The notes beneath the pieces were generated by a model, which worked only from the letters and a program-made list of their open reading frames with translations, was not told the origin of the DNA and did no database searches. From Purshia tridentata (lineage: Eukaryota > Streptophyta > Magnoliopsida > Rosales > Rosaceae): 64,000 nucleotides of DNA. Within the stretch, counting starts at the first letter, position 1; the number at the start of each line of letters is the position of its first letter. A program made the position numbers and the translations under genes. The DNA is taken from assembly GCA_003254885.1 (NCBI GenBank), contig QANT01000333.1, positions 1 through 64,000 of the forward strand. Direction: 5' to 3'. Shown piece after piece: positions 35,092-46,550 of this stretch.

Positions 35092-35305
35092 TGGTGGAAT
35101 GATTTCTATATATTGATTTGTGATAAACTTTACAGATAAATAGTAGAACCATAGACTAAGGATTTGTACAACTTAGGAAAGGAAAAAGACTAGATCCTAT
35201 ATCAAAGGAATTTACACAAAAAAAATGAAAGGAAGAGTTGACCACATAACACTGCTATACATGGTAAAACACAGGCCTTCAAATCCTCCTTTAATTCAGG
35301 TAAGA
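35092..35305 (-). mobile_element. Copia LTR copy 2, cut by LTR copy I
   Basis: About 210 bp match the LTR at 37296-37515 (TGGTGGAATGATTTCT, then ATAGTAGAACCATAGACTAA, then CCTTCAAATCCTCCTTTAATTCA). The last few bases are at 37255-37270, beyond the solo LTR inserted at 35306. Confidence 0.8.
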
Positions 35306-37254
35306 TGACAGGACCCTCCCCGAGTTCCACCCTTGAACTCGGAGTGATCCTGCGGGAATCCAATGTCAAGGAAAATCCTACCGAAAATTCGGCAGAACCT
35401 CCCCTGAAATTGGACTAACCCTGGATTTCCTTTCTTTAGCAACCTGTAAATTACACTTCTAATCTAGCTTCCCTACCACAAACAGGGGTCTCCGACCCAA
35501 ATTCATAACAAGAGGGAACTAAGATAGTGTTCGTACTAATAACAGTGATGTTTACACCACGGTAGTCCAACTACTATAAATAGTAAAATTAGATAGTACG
35601 TTAGGGGGGAATTTACAAGTTTCTATAGTCTACGGAATCCTCGACGCATTTCCTGCTCGACCGCTCCACCGCAGTTACCTGGGGGAAATTTTAAAAGAAA
35701 ACCACAAGAGGTAAACATGAGACAACCCAGTGAGTGGACAAAAATAAAATAATTTTTACAATTAACCGAAAAATTTACATAAGGATCGCACAAATTTTGC
35801 ATGAAAACCCCTAGTTTTTGAAATGGATTTAAAATGTTCGTTAACAAATCATTTGGACAAAACTAGTAAAATACTCTGCGATTTCTCCATTTGAAAGAAC
35901 GAAAATTGTATCATGCATAACTCCAAGAATTTCCTCGCATAAACAAAATATTAAGATTTAAAACGAATATTCCGCTCGCTCCCAATTTCCCCGTATAGCC
36001 TGCCGTACATGCGCAGGGCCCATAGCCTGCCATACGCATGCAGGGCGATATCCTGCCGTACATGTGCAGAGCTGAAGTCTGTCATACACATGCAGGGCCA
36101 TTAACCTGCCGTACGTGCACGCACGGCCGCCCCCAAAGGGCAGAGCATCCCGGCACACGGCCCAAAGCCTATGTGTGTGCCGTGATGGGTCCCAAAGACC
36201 TATATACTTCCATAATCCAAGACGGGTACTAAGTGGGTGCTCACTAAAATCCAAATACATCCGTACTCAATCATCCACATTTAAAAATTTAGTGATTCTA
36301 TTTAAAAGCTTCCTTAAAATCTTGGAGAAATCAATAATCGTTCCAGAAAAACCGTACTTTAAATTGGTTTCACACAATCTCAATCATAATTTAACAAAAA
36401 TACAAATCAACCCATAAACTCAATTAATAGCACTCCAAATCCCAAAATCAATATATTTCCAATTGAAATTCATGACTACGCAAAGCATACGAAAATGAAT
36501 TAAATTTAAAACTTGAGAAACTTAAATAAAATGAAGTCCACTCACAGTCAAGGAGTCTAGTCCCGTTGCTTGGCTGGGTCGCCTTCACTCTCGGGTGTCG
36601 TCCCTAAATGGGCAAGAAAACCGCCGAAAAACTGGCCGGAAAACTGGAGGTTGCAGCGGCTCGTGGTGTCCTTTCCGAGCAGCGGCGTGCGCAGGGGTTG
36701 GCGTCGGCGTCGGGGGTCGCGGCAGCTGGCGTCGGCGGCTGGTTGTTAGTCGGGAATGGCTGGATGGGGGAGAGGAGGGGTGACGCACGCACAAGGAAGG
36801 TGAAATGGCTGGTTTGCGGGCTGGGAGGGGGAGAAAGACATAAAAAGAAGGGAGAGAGGTTTCCAAAAAAATCTGGAATTTTTAAGGCTAAGTCACTTTA
36901 TTTACCATTTTGCCACTCCCTTCACACGTCCATAACTTACAAACCGTAACTCCGTTTGACGCATACTTCGTGTCTACGAACTCGTGGAGTCGAGCTCTAC
37001 TTAACCATGTCAAAGTCCACTCCAAGGGCCCTATAATTCAAAAAGTCAACTTTTGGGTCCTTTGCCACGTACAAAATTTTCACACCGTCCCTCCAAACGG
37101 GACATGCCGCATGTCTATAAACTCGTAAGCCCGAGGCCTTCCTAATGGACCCAAAGTCAAACATCAAATCCCATCCAAACTCAAAGTCAACTTTTGGCCC
37201 CAAAACCATATTAAAAATTAAAAATTTTTACCTTACGGAGTACGGGTCATTACA
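35306..37254 (-). mobile_element. Solo long LTR (copy I, type 1) with TAAGA duplication
   Basis: Left edge TGACAGGACC at 35306, right edge GTCATTACA at 37254 (minus strand TGTAATGACCCG...GGTCCTGTCA). TAAGA is at 35301-35305 and 37255-37259. Length is 1949 bp, shorter than copy E because the body between cassette and leader is reduced. It keeps two conserved 5' boxes (about 36895-37190) and the cassette (35996-36200). The GC-rich leader at 36590-36860 gives long open frames on both strands without known domains. Confidence 0.92.
35996..36200 (-). repeat. Hairpin plus tandem-repeat cassette (copy I)
   Basis: On the minus strand: GGGACCCATCACGGCACACA, GGGCCGTGTGCCGGGATGCT, then units with CATGTGTATGACAG, CATGTACGGCAGG and GCGCATGTACGGCAGGC. 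Confidence 0.85.
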
Positions 37255-37280
37255 TAAGATTTCTAAATTGGATCAGAGGT

Positions 37281-37515
37281 TAGGCTCTGATACCATATAG
37301 AAAAATATGGTGGAATGATTTCTGTATATTGATTTGTGTATAAACTTTACAAATATATAGTAGAACCATAGACTAAGGATTTGTACAACTTAGAAAAGGA
37401 AAAAGACTAGATCTTACACAAAAAAAGGAAAGGAAGAGTTGACCATGTAATACTGCTATACATGGTAAAACAAGGGCCTTCAAATCCTCCTTTAATTCAA
37501 GCAAGATATCTAACA
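37281..37515 (-). mobile_element. Copia LTR copy 1 with adjacent primer-binding site
   Basis: The LTR (37296-37515, about 220 bp) starts TGTTAGATATC on the minus strand directly after the purine tract AAGGGGAGTG that ends the pol element to its right. Its other end is followed by TGGTATCAGAGCC (37283-37295), the initiator-Met tRNA primer-binding site. So one LTR serves as 3' LTR for pol on its right and 5' LTR for the remnant on its left. Confidence 0.85.
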
Positions 37516-39330
37516 CTCCCCTTCAAGTTGGGGCGTGGATGTTGATGAGACTCAACTTGCCTTTCAGTCGTAGGAAAGATTCCTTACCTAGAGCTTTGGT
37601 AAATATCTCCGATTTACTCTTTAGAAGGAAGGAAGGTAGTACATAGAGATCCATCTTGAATTTTGTCACGAACAACATGACAATCAATTTCGATATGTTT
37701 GGTTCACTCATGATAAACAAGATTTGCTGCAATGTATATTGCAGCTTTGTTTTCACAATATAATATGCTAGGGAACAATTGTGTTACTCCAAAATCTTGT
37801 AAAAGATATCATAGCCATTGGAGCTTACAAGTAGCCACAGCCACAGCTCTATACTCGGCCTCTGAAGAAGATCTAGAAATAGTGGGTTGTTTTTTGTCTT
37901 CCATGAAATTGGACTGGCCCCGAGGAACACACAATAACCTGTGATCGATCTTCTGGTCATGGGACAACTTGCCCAATCTGAGTCACAAAATGCATGCAAT
38001 TTTAATTCATTGTGGAAAGGCAATAAAATTCCTTGACTAAGCATATTAACTACAAAAAGAATGTTTGGTCTTGTAACTGTGAGATAAATAAGTCTTCCAC
38101 TCAAATGACGATATGAAGCCGAATTATCAAAAATGTTGCCATCTGTATTGTTTAGCTTTAGGTTTTCTTTCATGGGAAAAGGCTTAGGTTTAGCTCCCAA
38201 TAAACCCATATCTTTGATAATGTCCAACGTATATTTCCATTGATTCAAGCATATACCTTGCTTTGAACTTAAGACCTCAATCCCAAGGAAAAGTTTTAAA
38301 TTGCCCAAGTCTTTAAGCTTGAATCACTGGTGTAGAAAAGCTTTAAGCTTGGAAATCTCATTGGCATCTGAACCTGTAATGATAACATCATCAACATATG
38401 CTAAGATAAAAACTGAAACAGCACCCTTATGCTTATAAAACAAAAAAAAAAATAGTCGACCTTGGATTGAATGTAACTGGCTTCAAGAATGGCTTGAGAA
38501 AATTTGGAAAGCCATTGCCTAGATGCCTGTTTGAGTCCATATAATAATTTGTGTAATTTGTCAATAAGAGAAGTGTTCTCCCCCTTACGAACATAACCAA
38601 GTGGTGGAAGCATGTAGACCTCCTCATGTGAGTCCCCATGTAAGAAGGCATTATACGTCTAATTGGTGAAGGGGCCAGTTGTTGGAGGTGGCAATGGTAA
38701 AAAGAACTCGAACAGTGACAAGTTTGGCAACCGGGGAAAAAGTTTCTTTGTAATCAATACCTTCAACCTAAGTGTAGCCTTTAGCAATAAGGCGAGCCTT
38801 GAAATGTTCAATAGTGCCATCAGAATTTCGTTGGACGTTATATACCCATTTACAGCCAATAGGGTGTTTGCCAGCAGGAAGATAAATGAGGGAGCATGTG
38901 GAGTTAGATTCAAGAGCCTGAAATTCAGCGCACATAACATCAGACCAATGGGGAATAAGTAAAGCCTGTGAATAAGAAGTTCGTTCGCCCACACCAGAAA
39001 CAGAGGCTAGAAAAAATGTGTGCGAGGGTGAAATTTTAGAATAAGTGAGATAATTGCAAAAGGGGAATGAGTACCTTTTTTAACCTCAGCAAAAGAGAAA
39101 TGATTGACAGTGGCATTGTAGCAATGGTAGTCGAGTAACTTGACTGGTGGATTGCGTATGCGAGGTAGAATGTCAGCACCAAGGGAGGGTAACGAAGAAT
39201 GGGAAGGAGTGGTAAGGGAAGGTGGTATCGGCTAGCTTGTTGAAGAAGTGGGAGGAAAAGTGATGTCTATGGTGAAAACAGGAACAACATGAGATGGAGT
39301 GTAAAGGAAGATGAAGGTGGCAGATCACAC
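37516..39330 (-). pseudogene. Ty1/copia RT and RNase H, decayed
   Basis: Minus-strand pieces at 38768-38992 (WSDVMCAEFQALE, HPIGCKWVYN, HFKARLIAKGYT) begin RT. Pieces at 38401-38651 have MLPPLGYV, LLYGLKQASRQWL, and TAYVDDVIIT encoded near 38385-38400. Pieces at 37784-38308 have LFLGIEVLSSKQGICLNQWKY, TVTRPNILFVVNMLSQ and the start of RNase H (AFCDSDWASCPMTRRSITGYCVFLG). The last part, to 37523, is frame-broken. Upstream parts (gag, protease, integrase) are missing beyond about 39330. Short LTRs and the LGIEV box separate it from the copia at 5.3 kb. Confidence 0.87.
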
Positions 39331-39832
39331 CTCATTCCTCTCCCTACCCAAACCCATGCCCAGCAGCAGCAGCCCAACCCTCTCTCTCTCTCCCCCCCAC
39401 TTGTAACCTATACCAAAACCCAAACCGGATAGAAATCCCCAATCTCCATAGCTACACCAATCTCCACTTCTCACTCTGTAATCAAACAAAACCCCTAAAA
39501 CCCAAGAACAATATCCTAAGCAACATCAAAACCTACACTTCACTAATACCCAAATCGGAAATGTCATCCACACTACACCTAGGTTTGCAATTTCTCCATT
39601 TTCCTGAAATCACCCATTTGAGAATCCATGTGTGTTTACAAGTGGTGATGAAGAGAAGGAGGTGAAGGAGAGGGAGTAGAGCTCAAACAGGGAGAGGAGG
39701 CAGAGGTCAATGAGAAGGAGGGACTTGAGGTGGAGGAGGACGTGAGGGATGAGGAGGAGGAGATTTTCACCATTGCGATGGTGAATGGAGCTGGTAGCAG
39801 CTAGGGGGAGAGAGACAGAGAGAAAGAAAGGA

Positions 39833-39885
<53 letters not shown>

Positions 39886-39905
39886 GGATGGGAAGGGTGG
39901 GGCTG
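39331..39905. repeat. CT-rich leader-like stretch and (GA)n microsatellite
   Basis: A CT-rich strand (39340-39420) is followed by GA-rich sequence ending in an uninterrupted (GA)n of about 45 bp at 39835-39880. No gene seen. The gypsy element at 39906 inserted just after it. Confidence 0.75.
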
Positions 39906-40167
39906 TGTTAAGAGTCTGTTTAGCTTATTATTTGTTATTGTCCTAATTGCTATTTGTTAGTCTTAATTGTATTTTCTGTTAGTTGCCAGGTGGCAGAGGT
40001 TTTGTTGGTAGGTTGTATTTGAAGGATGTCCTTTCTCAGAAATGGTTATGTTTTAATTATAGTGAATACATGAGATTGGAGCTGGTGCTCCATTCCTCTT
40101 CTTCATCTCTACTATCTCTATTATATACTCTTGCATATTGCAAGTTAAGGTAGACAGGGGCTTATCA
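39906..40167 (+). mobile_element. 5' LTR of chromodomain gypsy element
   Basis: TGTTAAGAGTCTG...CTTATCA, 262 bp, followed at once by ATTGGTATCAGCC, a tRNA-Met-type primer-binding site. It matches 44674-44943 with roughly 15 differences by eye, so the insertion is not recent. GGCTG precedes it and GGCTA follows the 3' LTR: a duplication with one mismatch. Confidence 0.9.
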
Positions 40168-40208
40168 ATTGGTATCAGCCAGTCCACGGTCCCCTATTCC
40201 CTTCCTTA

Positions 40209-43200
40209 TATGCCCTGTTATCTCACTCGTCACCGTAAGATGGACAACTGATTCAGCACCATTGAGGCGTCGATCACCTCCCTCAATGCCAACCTCACCA
40301 CTCTTCGGGATTCTATTCCTACCACTATCGACACCATGATTGATCCTTATTTTATGCAACTTCGTCGCAACCTCGCTCTTGGTGGTGACAACCTGTTGGA
40401 TGACGACGCTACGACGGTGGTCAATGGCCTTCGCCGCGATCACTGTCGTTTTGCTCCTGATGGGGATGGGGGTGGCCCACCTCGTCCTCAATGGCAACCA
40501 CGACTTGATTTTTTGAAATTCTTGGACAACGATGATCCTCTCACTTGGATTTATAGTGCAGAGCAATTTTTTTCTTGTTATAGCACACTGGAGCATCAGA
40601 AGGTGGTGACTGTTTCTTTTAATTTGGAACATGAGGTGTTACAGTGGTTTCGCTGGATGAACTGCTTGGTCACAATGCCTCGCTGGGAGGATTTTACTCG
40701 AGCTTTTTGCGCGGAGTTTGGCCCCTTTGAATTTGATGATAGTGCTGAAGCCTTGTTCCAACTTAAACACACTGGTACATCACGGAGTTTCACAAATTGG
40801 CTACTCGAACATGGGAAGTCAGATCGATCCTGCTCAATAGTTGTTTTGGTTGAAGAAGGAATTGAGGTATGATGTGAAATTGTTTACGCCTGCTACTTTT
40901 CATGAAGCTATTGCCATTGCTATTCAAATTGACACTAAACTGTCTGAATTAAAAGTGCCAGTGCCCAAACCAATCTCCAACGCCAAACCCCTACCCTCAG
41001 CTTTGCTTCCAGCTCCCAAGCCTACCCCCAATGTTGTTGGTTTACTCCAAACCATGGAGGGTGTACCCTTAAAGAAATTGACCCCAGCTGAAGTTCATGA
41101 TAGAAAATCTAAAGGACTGTGTTTCTATTGTAATGAGAAATATGTGAGAGGACATAAATGTAATAAGAAACAATTGTTACTCCTAGATGTGAATTTTGAT
41201 GAAGAGGATCTAGAGTTAGATGCTAATGATCTTGGTGGGGAGCCTACAGTAGCATTACAACACATGGAGTTAAGTGAGTGTGCCTTCTATTGTACATCTG
41301 CAAAGCAGTCTATTCGAACTATGAAGGTGGTGGGACTGCTCAATAATCAACCTGTGAAGATACTACTTGACTCAGGTAGTACTCACAATTTTGTAGACTC
41401 TAAATGGCTTAAGAGCATGGGTTGGCAAATGTATAACACCAGTGAGTATGAAGTTATGATTGCGGATGCAGGAAAAGTTAAGGGTAGAGGATTTCTGAAG
41501 TCTACATTGGTTATGGGCTAGTATAGGTGTGAACTTGAGCTGTTTACACTACCATTGGGGGGTTGTGATGTGGTTTTAGTTGTCGAATGGCTCACAACAG
41601 TGAGTCCTATTTTGTGGGATTTCCAATTACTTACTATGGAGTTTAATGTGGGTGAGACTTGATTTAAAATTACGAGCACTTCCCCACAAAACCCCTTGGT
41701 GCATGAGGCATCGCTAAAGCAAATTGAGAAGTCCTTACAGACCTCCAATTTGGGAATGTTGCTGTATTCCATGGAGATGGAAGAAATGGAGCCTAGTGAA
41801 TTATCCAGCCAACAAATCGAGGAATTGCATAGTTTGTTGGGCACTTTTTACATGGTTTTCCAGACTCTAAACACCTTACCACCCAGCAAACCCCATGATC
41901 ATACAATCCCAATGTTAACAGGTGCAAAACCTCCTAGCATCAGGCCTTACCATTATGAGCTTCTTCAATTGGGGTTCATAAGGCCAAGTCACAGCCCATT
42001 TTCCTCACCAATTCTGTTAGTCAAGAAGAAGGAAGGCTCTTTGAGGATGTGCATAGATTACAGGGAATTGAACCAACTCACAATTAAAGATAAGTACCCT
42101 ATCCCACTCATTGATGATTTGTTGGTGGAATTACATGGTGCTGCTTATTTTTCTAAATTGGACTTGAGGTTTGGCTACCATTAGATTAGGATGAGCCCTG
42201 GGGATATCGAAAAAACAGCTTTTTGAATCCATGAGGACCATTACGAATTCATGGTTATGCCATTTGGGCTGACCAATACACCAGCCACATTTCAAAATCT
42301 TATGAATGATGTGTTTTAGCCATTTCTCAAGAAGTTTATATTGGTATTTTTTGATGACATATTAATATATAGCAGGTCATGGCAGGAGCATCTATAGCAC
42401 TTGCAAACAACATTGGAAGTGTTGCAACAAAATCAGCTTTTTGTCAAAAGGCAAAAATGTGCTTTTGGTCAGAGTAGGGTGGAGTACTTAGGCCATATTG
42501 TGTCAAGGGAAGGAGTGTCTGCTAACCCATCTAAGCTGTAAGCAATTGTTAATTGGCCAATATAAACAACAGTTAAGGAATTAAGGGGATTTTTGGGGTT
42601 AACAGGCTATTATAGGAAGTTTGTGCCTGGTTATGGTAAAGTATGCCAACCATTACACTAGTTGACTAAGAAGGATGGTTTTCAGTGGAATCAAGCTACC
42701 ACAGATGCGTTCCAGCTGCTCAAGAAGATAATGACTTCACCACAGGTCTTAGCTCTACCCAATTTTAGTCTACCCTTCGAAATCGAGTGTGATGCTTCTA
42801 GAAATGGTATAGGTGCAGTGCTGCAGCATAATGGGAGACAAATAGCATTTACAAGTCAAGCTTTGGGGCCAAGAAATCAAGCCTTATCAACTTATGAGAG
42901 GGAGCTTATAGCCATAGTTCATGCAGTGAAGAAATGGCAAAGTTATAGGGAGACATTTTGTGATCAAAACTGACCATAATGGTCTCAAATTTTTCTTAAC
43001 ACAAAAAGCTAAGACACCATTCCAGCAGAAGTGGGTGGCTAAACTATTGGGTTATGACTATGAGATACAGTATAACCATGGGGTGGAAAATGTGGTTGCA
43101 GATGCACTTTCTAGAGTGCAAGGCTCAAAACAGTTGGAGGAGGACCCTATTTTAACGGAGTGTAATGCTATTTCCTATCCATATTTGGGTGGATTGATGA

Positions 43201-44635
43201 GTTACGAAGGCACGTAGAGCAAGATGGTTGGATTATTGATAAGCTACAAGAGTTGAGCACTTGGGATCCCACATCTACCAATGTTAACTCGAAGATGAGG
43301 AAGTTCCATATTGATAATGGATTCCTTAAGTATCAGGCTAGAATTGTGCTAAGCCCAACATCACCTTGGAGGTATAAAATATTTGAAGAACACCATATCA
43401 CTCCCACTATTAGCTATCCTGGGGTACTTAAAACTTACCAATGAATTAAAAGGGGTTTTTATTAGTATGGTATGAAGAAAGGATATCAAGCAATGGGTGG
43501 CTGAATGCGTCATTTGACAGCATAATAAATATGAAACCATTGCTCCCCCTGGATTGCTTCAGCCCCTGCCAATTCCTAAAAGATCTGAACTGACATTAGC
43601 ATGGATTTCATTGTGGGCTTGCCTCCTTGCAAAGGAAAATCAGTAATTTTTGTAATGGTGGATAGGCTCACAAAATATGCACATTTTTTAGCCTTAGCAC
43701 ATCCTCACACAGCAGTGATAGTAGCCCAAGTTTTCATTAACAACGTCTTCAAGCTACATGGTATGCCTTCTACCATTGTTAGTGACAGAGACACAATATT
43801 TGTTAGTGCCTTTTGGAAAGAAATTTTTAAGCTACGGGGTTCAAAGTTGAACATGAGTTCTGGGTACCATCCACAAAGTGATGGATAGACTGAGGTGGTT
43901 ACTAGGTGCCTTGAGACTTCCTTGAGATGTTCTATGGGATTTAAATCAAGGAGTTGGGTGAATTGGCTGGCTTGGGCAGAATGGAGCTATAATACAGCTT
44001 ACCACAAAGCTACTAAGGCTACACCTTTTGAATTGGTTTATGGATATAAGCCTCCACACATCTCTTCTTATGAGCTTAGTTCTGCTAAATTGGATGTAGT
44101 TGAGCAGACTCTCATTGAACGAGATCAAGTTCTCTCTATGCTGAGAACCAACTTAAAGGTAGCTGAAGAAAGAATGCAAACCCAAGCTAACAAGCACAAG
44201 ACTGAAAGGGAGTTCAAAATTAGAGATTTTGTGTACCTCAAATTAATTCCCTATCAACTTCACTCTCTTGCCTCACACTCATTCCACAAGTTGCACCTTA
44301 AGTTTTATGGTCCATTTGAGATCCTGGAGAAGATTGGGAAGGTAGCCTACAAGCTCAATCTACCTATGAGGACTAAAATCCACCCTATGTTTCATGTGAG
44401 CTGTTTGAAGAAACACCTTGGAGCAGCTACAGTCCCCATTGCAAATCTACCAGTCATTACTGATGATGGGGAAGTTAAGGAAATGCCTGAAGCTGTGTTA
44501 CAAAGGAGGATTTACAAGAAATCGAATGTGGCTAGAGTTCAGTTGTTAATCAAATGGGAAGGGCTTAATACTGATGCGGCAACTTGGGAAGATTATGATG
44601 ATTTCACCAATAAGTTTCCTCATTTTAAGCTTTGA
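40209..44635 (+). pseudogene. Ty3/gypsy chromovirus gag-pol polyprotein, broken
   Basis: Domains in order: gag (40336-40870 and, after a frameshift near 40840, to 41100); CCHC zinc knuckle (CFYCNEKYVRGHKC, about 41120); protease LLDSGSTHNFVD (about 41365); reverse transcriptase (41900-42500, with [23 protein letters not shown] and the catalytic FFDD box); RNase H (42662-43217, FEIECDASRNGIGAVL and VVADALSR); the integrase HHCC region (about 43400-43540); integrase core (43601-44100, DFIVGLPP, VMVDRLTKYAHF, SDRD); and a C-terminal chromodomain (LIKWEGLNTDAATWED, about 44540). The chromodomain targets new inserts to heterochromatin. Many in-frame stops lie at conserved Gln or Arg codons. Short LTRs and a 5.0 kb length fit the Reina clade, by inference. 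Confidence 0.93.
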
Positions 44636-44673
44636 ACCTTGTGGACAAGGTTGAATATCAAAGGGAGGATAGT

Positions 44674-44943
44674 TGTTAAGAGTCTATTTAGCTTATTATT
44701 TGTTATTGTCCTAATTGCTATTTGTTAGTCTTAATTGTATTTTCTATTACTTGCCAGGTGGCAGAGTTTTTGTTGGTGGGTTGTATTTGAAGGATGTCCC
44801 TTCTTAGAAACGGTTATGCTTTTGTTATAGTGAATACACGAGATTGGAGATAGTGCTCCATTCCTCTTCTTCATCTCTGCTATCTCTATTCTATACTCTT
44901 GCATATTGCAGGTTAAGGTAGAAAGGGGGAAAGGGACCTATTA
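44674..44943 (+). mobile_element. 3' LTR of chromodomain gypsy element
   Basis: It starts TGTTAAGAGTCTA, 38 bp after the polyprotein stop and just after the purine tract AAAGGGAGGATAG, and ends near ACCTATTA. GGCTA follows at 44944-44948. The whole element is 39906-44943, the only retroelement here with both LTRs, primer site and all coding domains. Confidence 0.87.
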
Positions 44944-44948
44944 GGCTA

Positions 44949-46550
44949 GGCCGGTGGTGAGGTGCGGCAGGGTGCGAGGGGGATGGGATATATCCCCATT
45001 CTTTCTTTTTGTTTTTATTTTTTTATTTTTTGTTTTGTTTTTAGTTTTAATCTTCTTTAATATTTTGTTAGTTTTAATTTTAACCTTTTTCCTTTCATAT
45101 TTTTTTGGTTTAATCGAATTTGTTTCAATCCTTTTTAATTTTTATTTTTTTAGTTTTAATATTTTTTTTAATTTGAAATAGTATTAAAGTTTTAATTAAT
45201 TGAAAAGATCAATTTATCCCTCTTTTTAATGGGTTTACTAATTGAGGTAACGGAAAATATCACATTAACAAACTTAAATGATGCGTCCTAAACTAATACA
45301 CTTTGAAATATGTGTCCTATATTATGACTGACCTCAAAGTATGTGTCCTAATGGAAAATTTTTTCATAATTAAAATAGCACTTAAAATCATAAAAAATGC
45401 TAAAAGGCGAAGATTAGAATGCATAATTTAAAGGTTAAATAAATGTAATTAAATGAGCTCAACAGAGGTGAACCAAGCTTCCATAGCGTGATTCCAAGCT
45501 CCATGCCACCTCAATGATAGCAAAACTAACTTATAACCTTGATGTTTTTGTGATTCAGTTGTTGATGTTTTTGTGATTCAGTTGTTGTGTGATTCAGTTG
45601 TTTGTGTTTATAGGGCCTGTATCTTAATTTACTTTACATTTTCTCTCTCAAACACAATTCGTCTATTGTATGTTTGATGGAGAAGAGGAGTCATACTCAC
45701 ATTTGGTAAGAGGTTAATGATTTTTACTGTTCAATCAAGTAATTATCTGTTATTGTGTTTCTTTGTTTAATGACTTTTATGGTTGGAATTTGTTTAGTTT
45801 TGAATATGATCAGTATCTAGAATTTTTGTTCCTTTTCATATAGCCATTTTATATTTTTATTCTTTCTTTTCGTTACTGGCTCAAGTATTGACACTGCTGC
45901 TACATTAAAACATCAAGGAGTTTGTAGATGAAATGGGAGAAGTCCATCATGACCAAAAAAAAAAATTAGATCTAGGACAGAGAAAAAAAGAAGAAGATCA
46001 TACACTCAAGCTATGTCAGCTCTTCTTGATCGGTATTGGAACTCTGTTGGAGGATTAATACTCCTATTAGAAGATTATATAGAGAAAAGTAGCATATATT
46101 TGTACTATATAGTAATCCTTATGCTCAAAATTCATGAGAATAGCAAAAGAAGTTGGTGATGTAAGGAGAATGTGACATGAATAATGACTCACTTGATTGT
46201 GCAACTAAACAATGCACTCACTATTCATGTAACTAAATATGCAGGTGGTTAATAAATGAAGTCTTTACACATATTTCTTTTTAAGATTGTATTTAACACT
46301 AACATCCACTTACTCTTGCATATTTCATCTTATTTTAAGTAATTTTCATATTCATAATCTAATGACTAAGAAAACAAATTATGAATATCACGAATTTGAA
46401 CCTAAGTGCAATAGAAAAAGGCTCTTGCACGCTCGAAATAGGAAAAAACCTATTAAACACACTCTGCGAGATATTTGCACAAAAACCAATTAAATCTATT
46501 GACATTTGCTAAAAAAAGAGAGTAGCAAGTGCGGATAGACTAGTATATAT
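44949..46550. other. Unassigned AT-rich stretch with short tandem repeat
   Basis: A T-rich tract (44995-45180) gives a low-complexity F/L frame that is not a gene. At 45537-45600 the unit GATGTTTTTGTGATTCAGTT is repeated, two full copies and one partial. Nothing else was recognised. Confidence 0.5.

Noticed and set aside
36585-36949. Overlapping 60-113 codon open frames on both strands as genes
   Set aside because: They lie in the GC-rich leader of solo LTR copy I. Open frames on both strands there reflect base composition, and the same pattern occurs at 17985-18402, 23301-23815 and 31057-31412.
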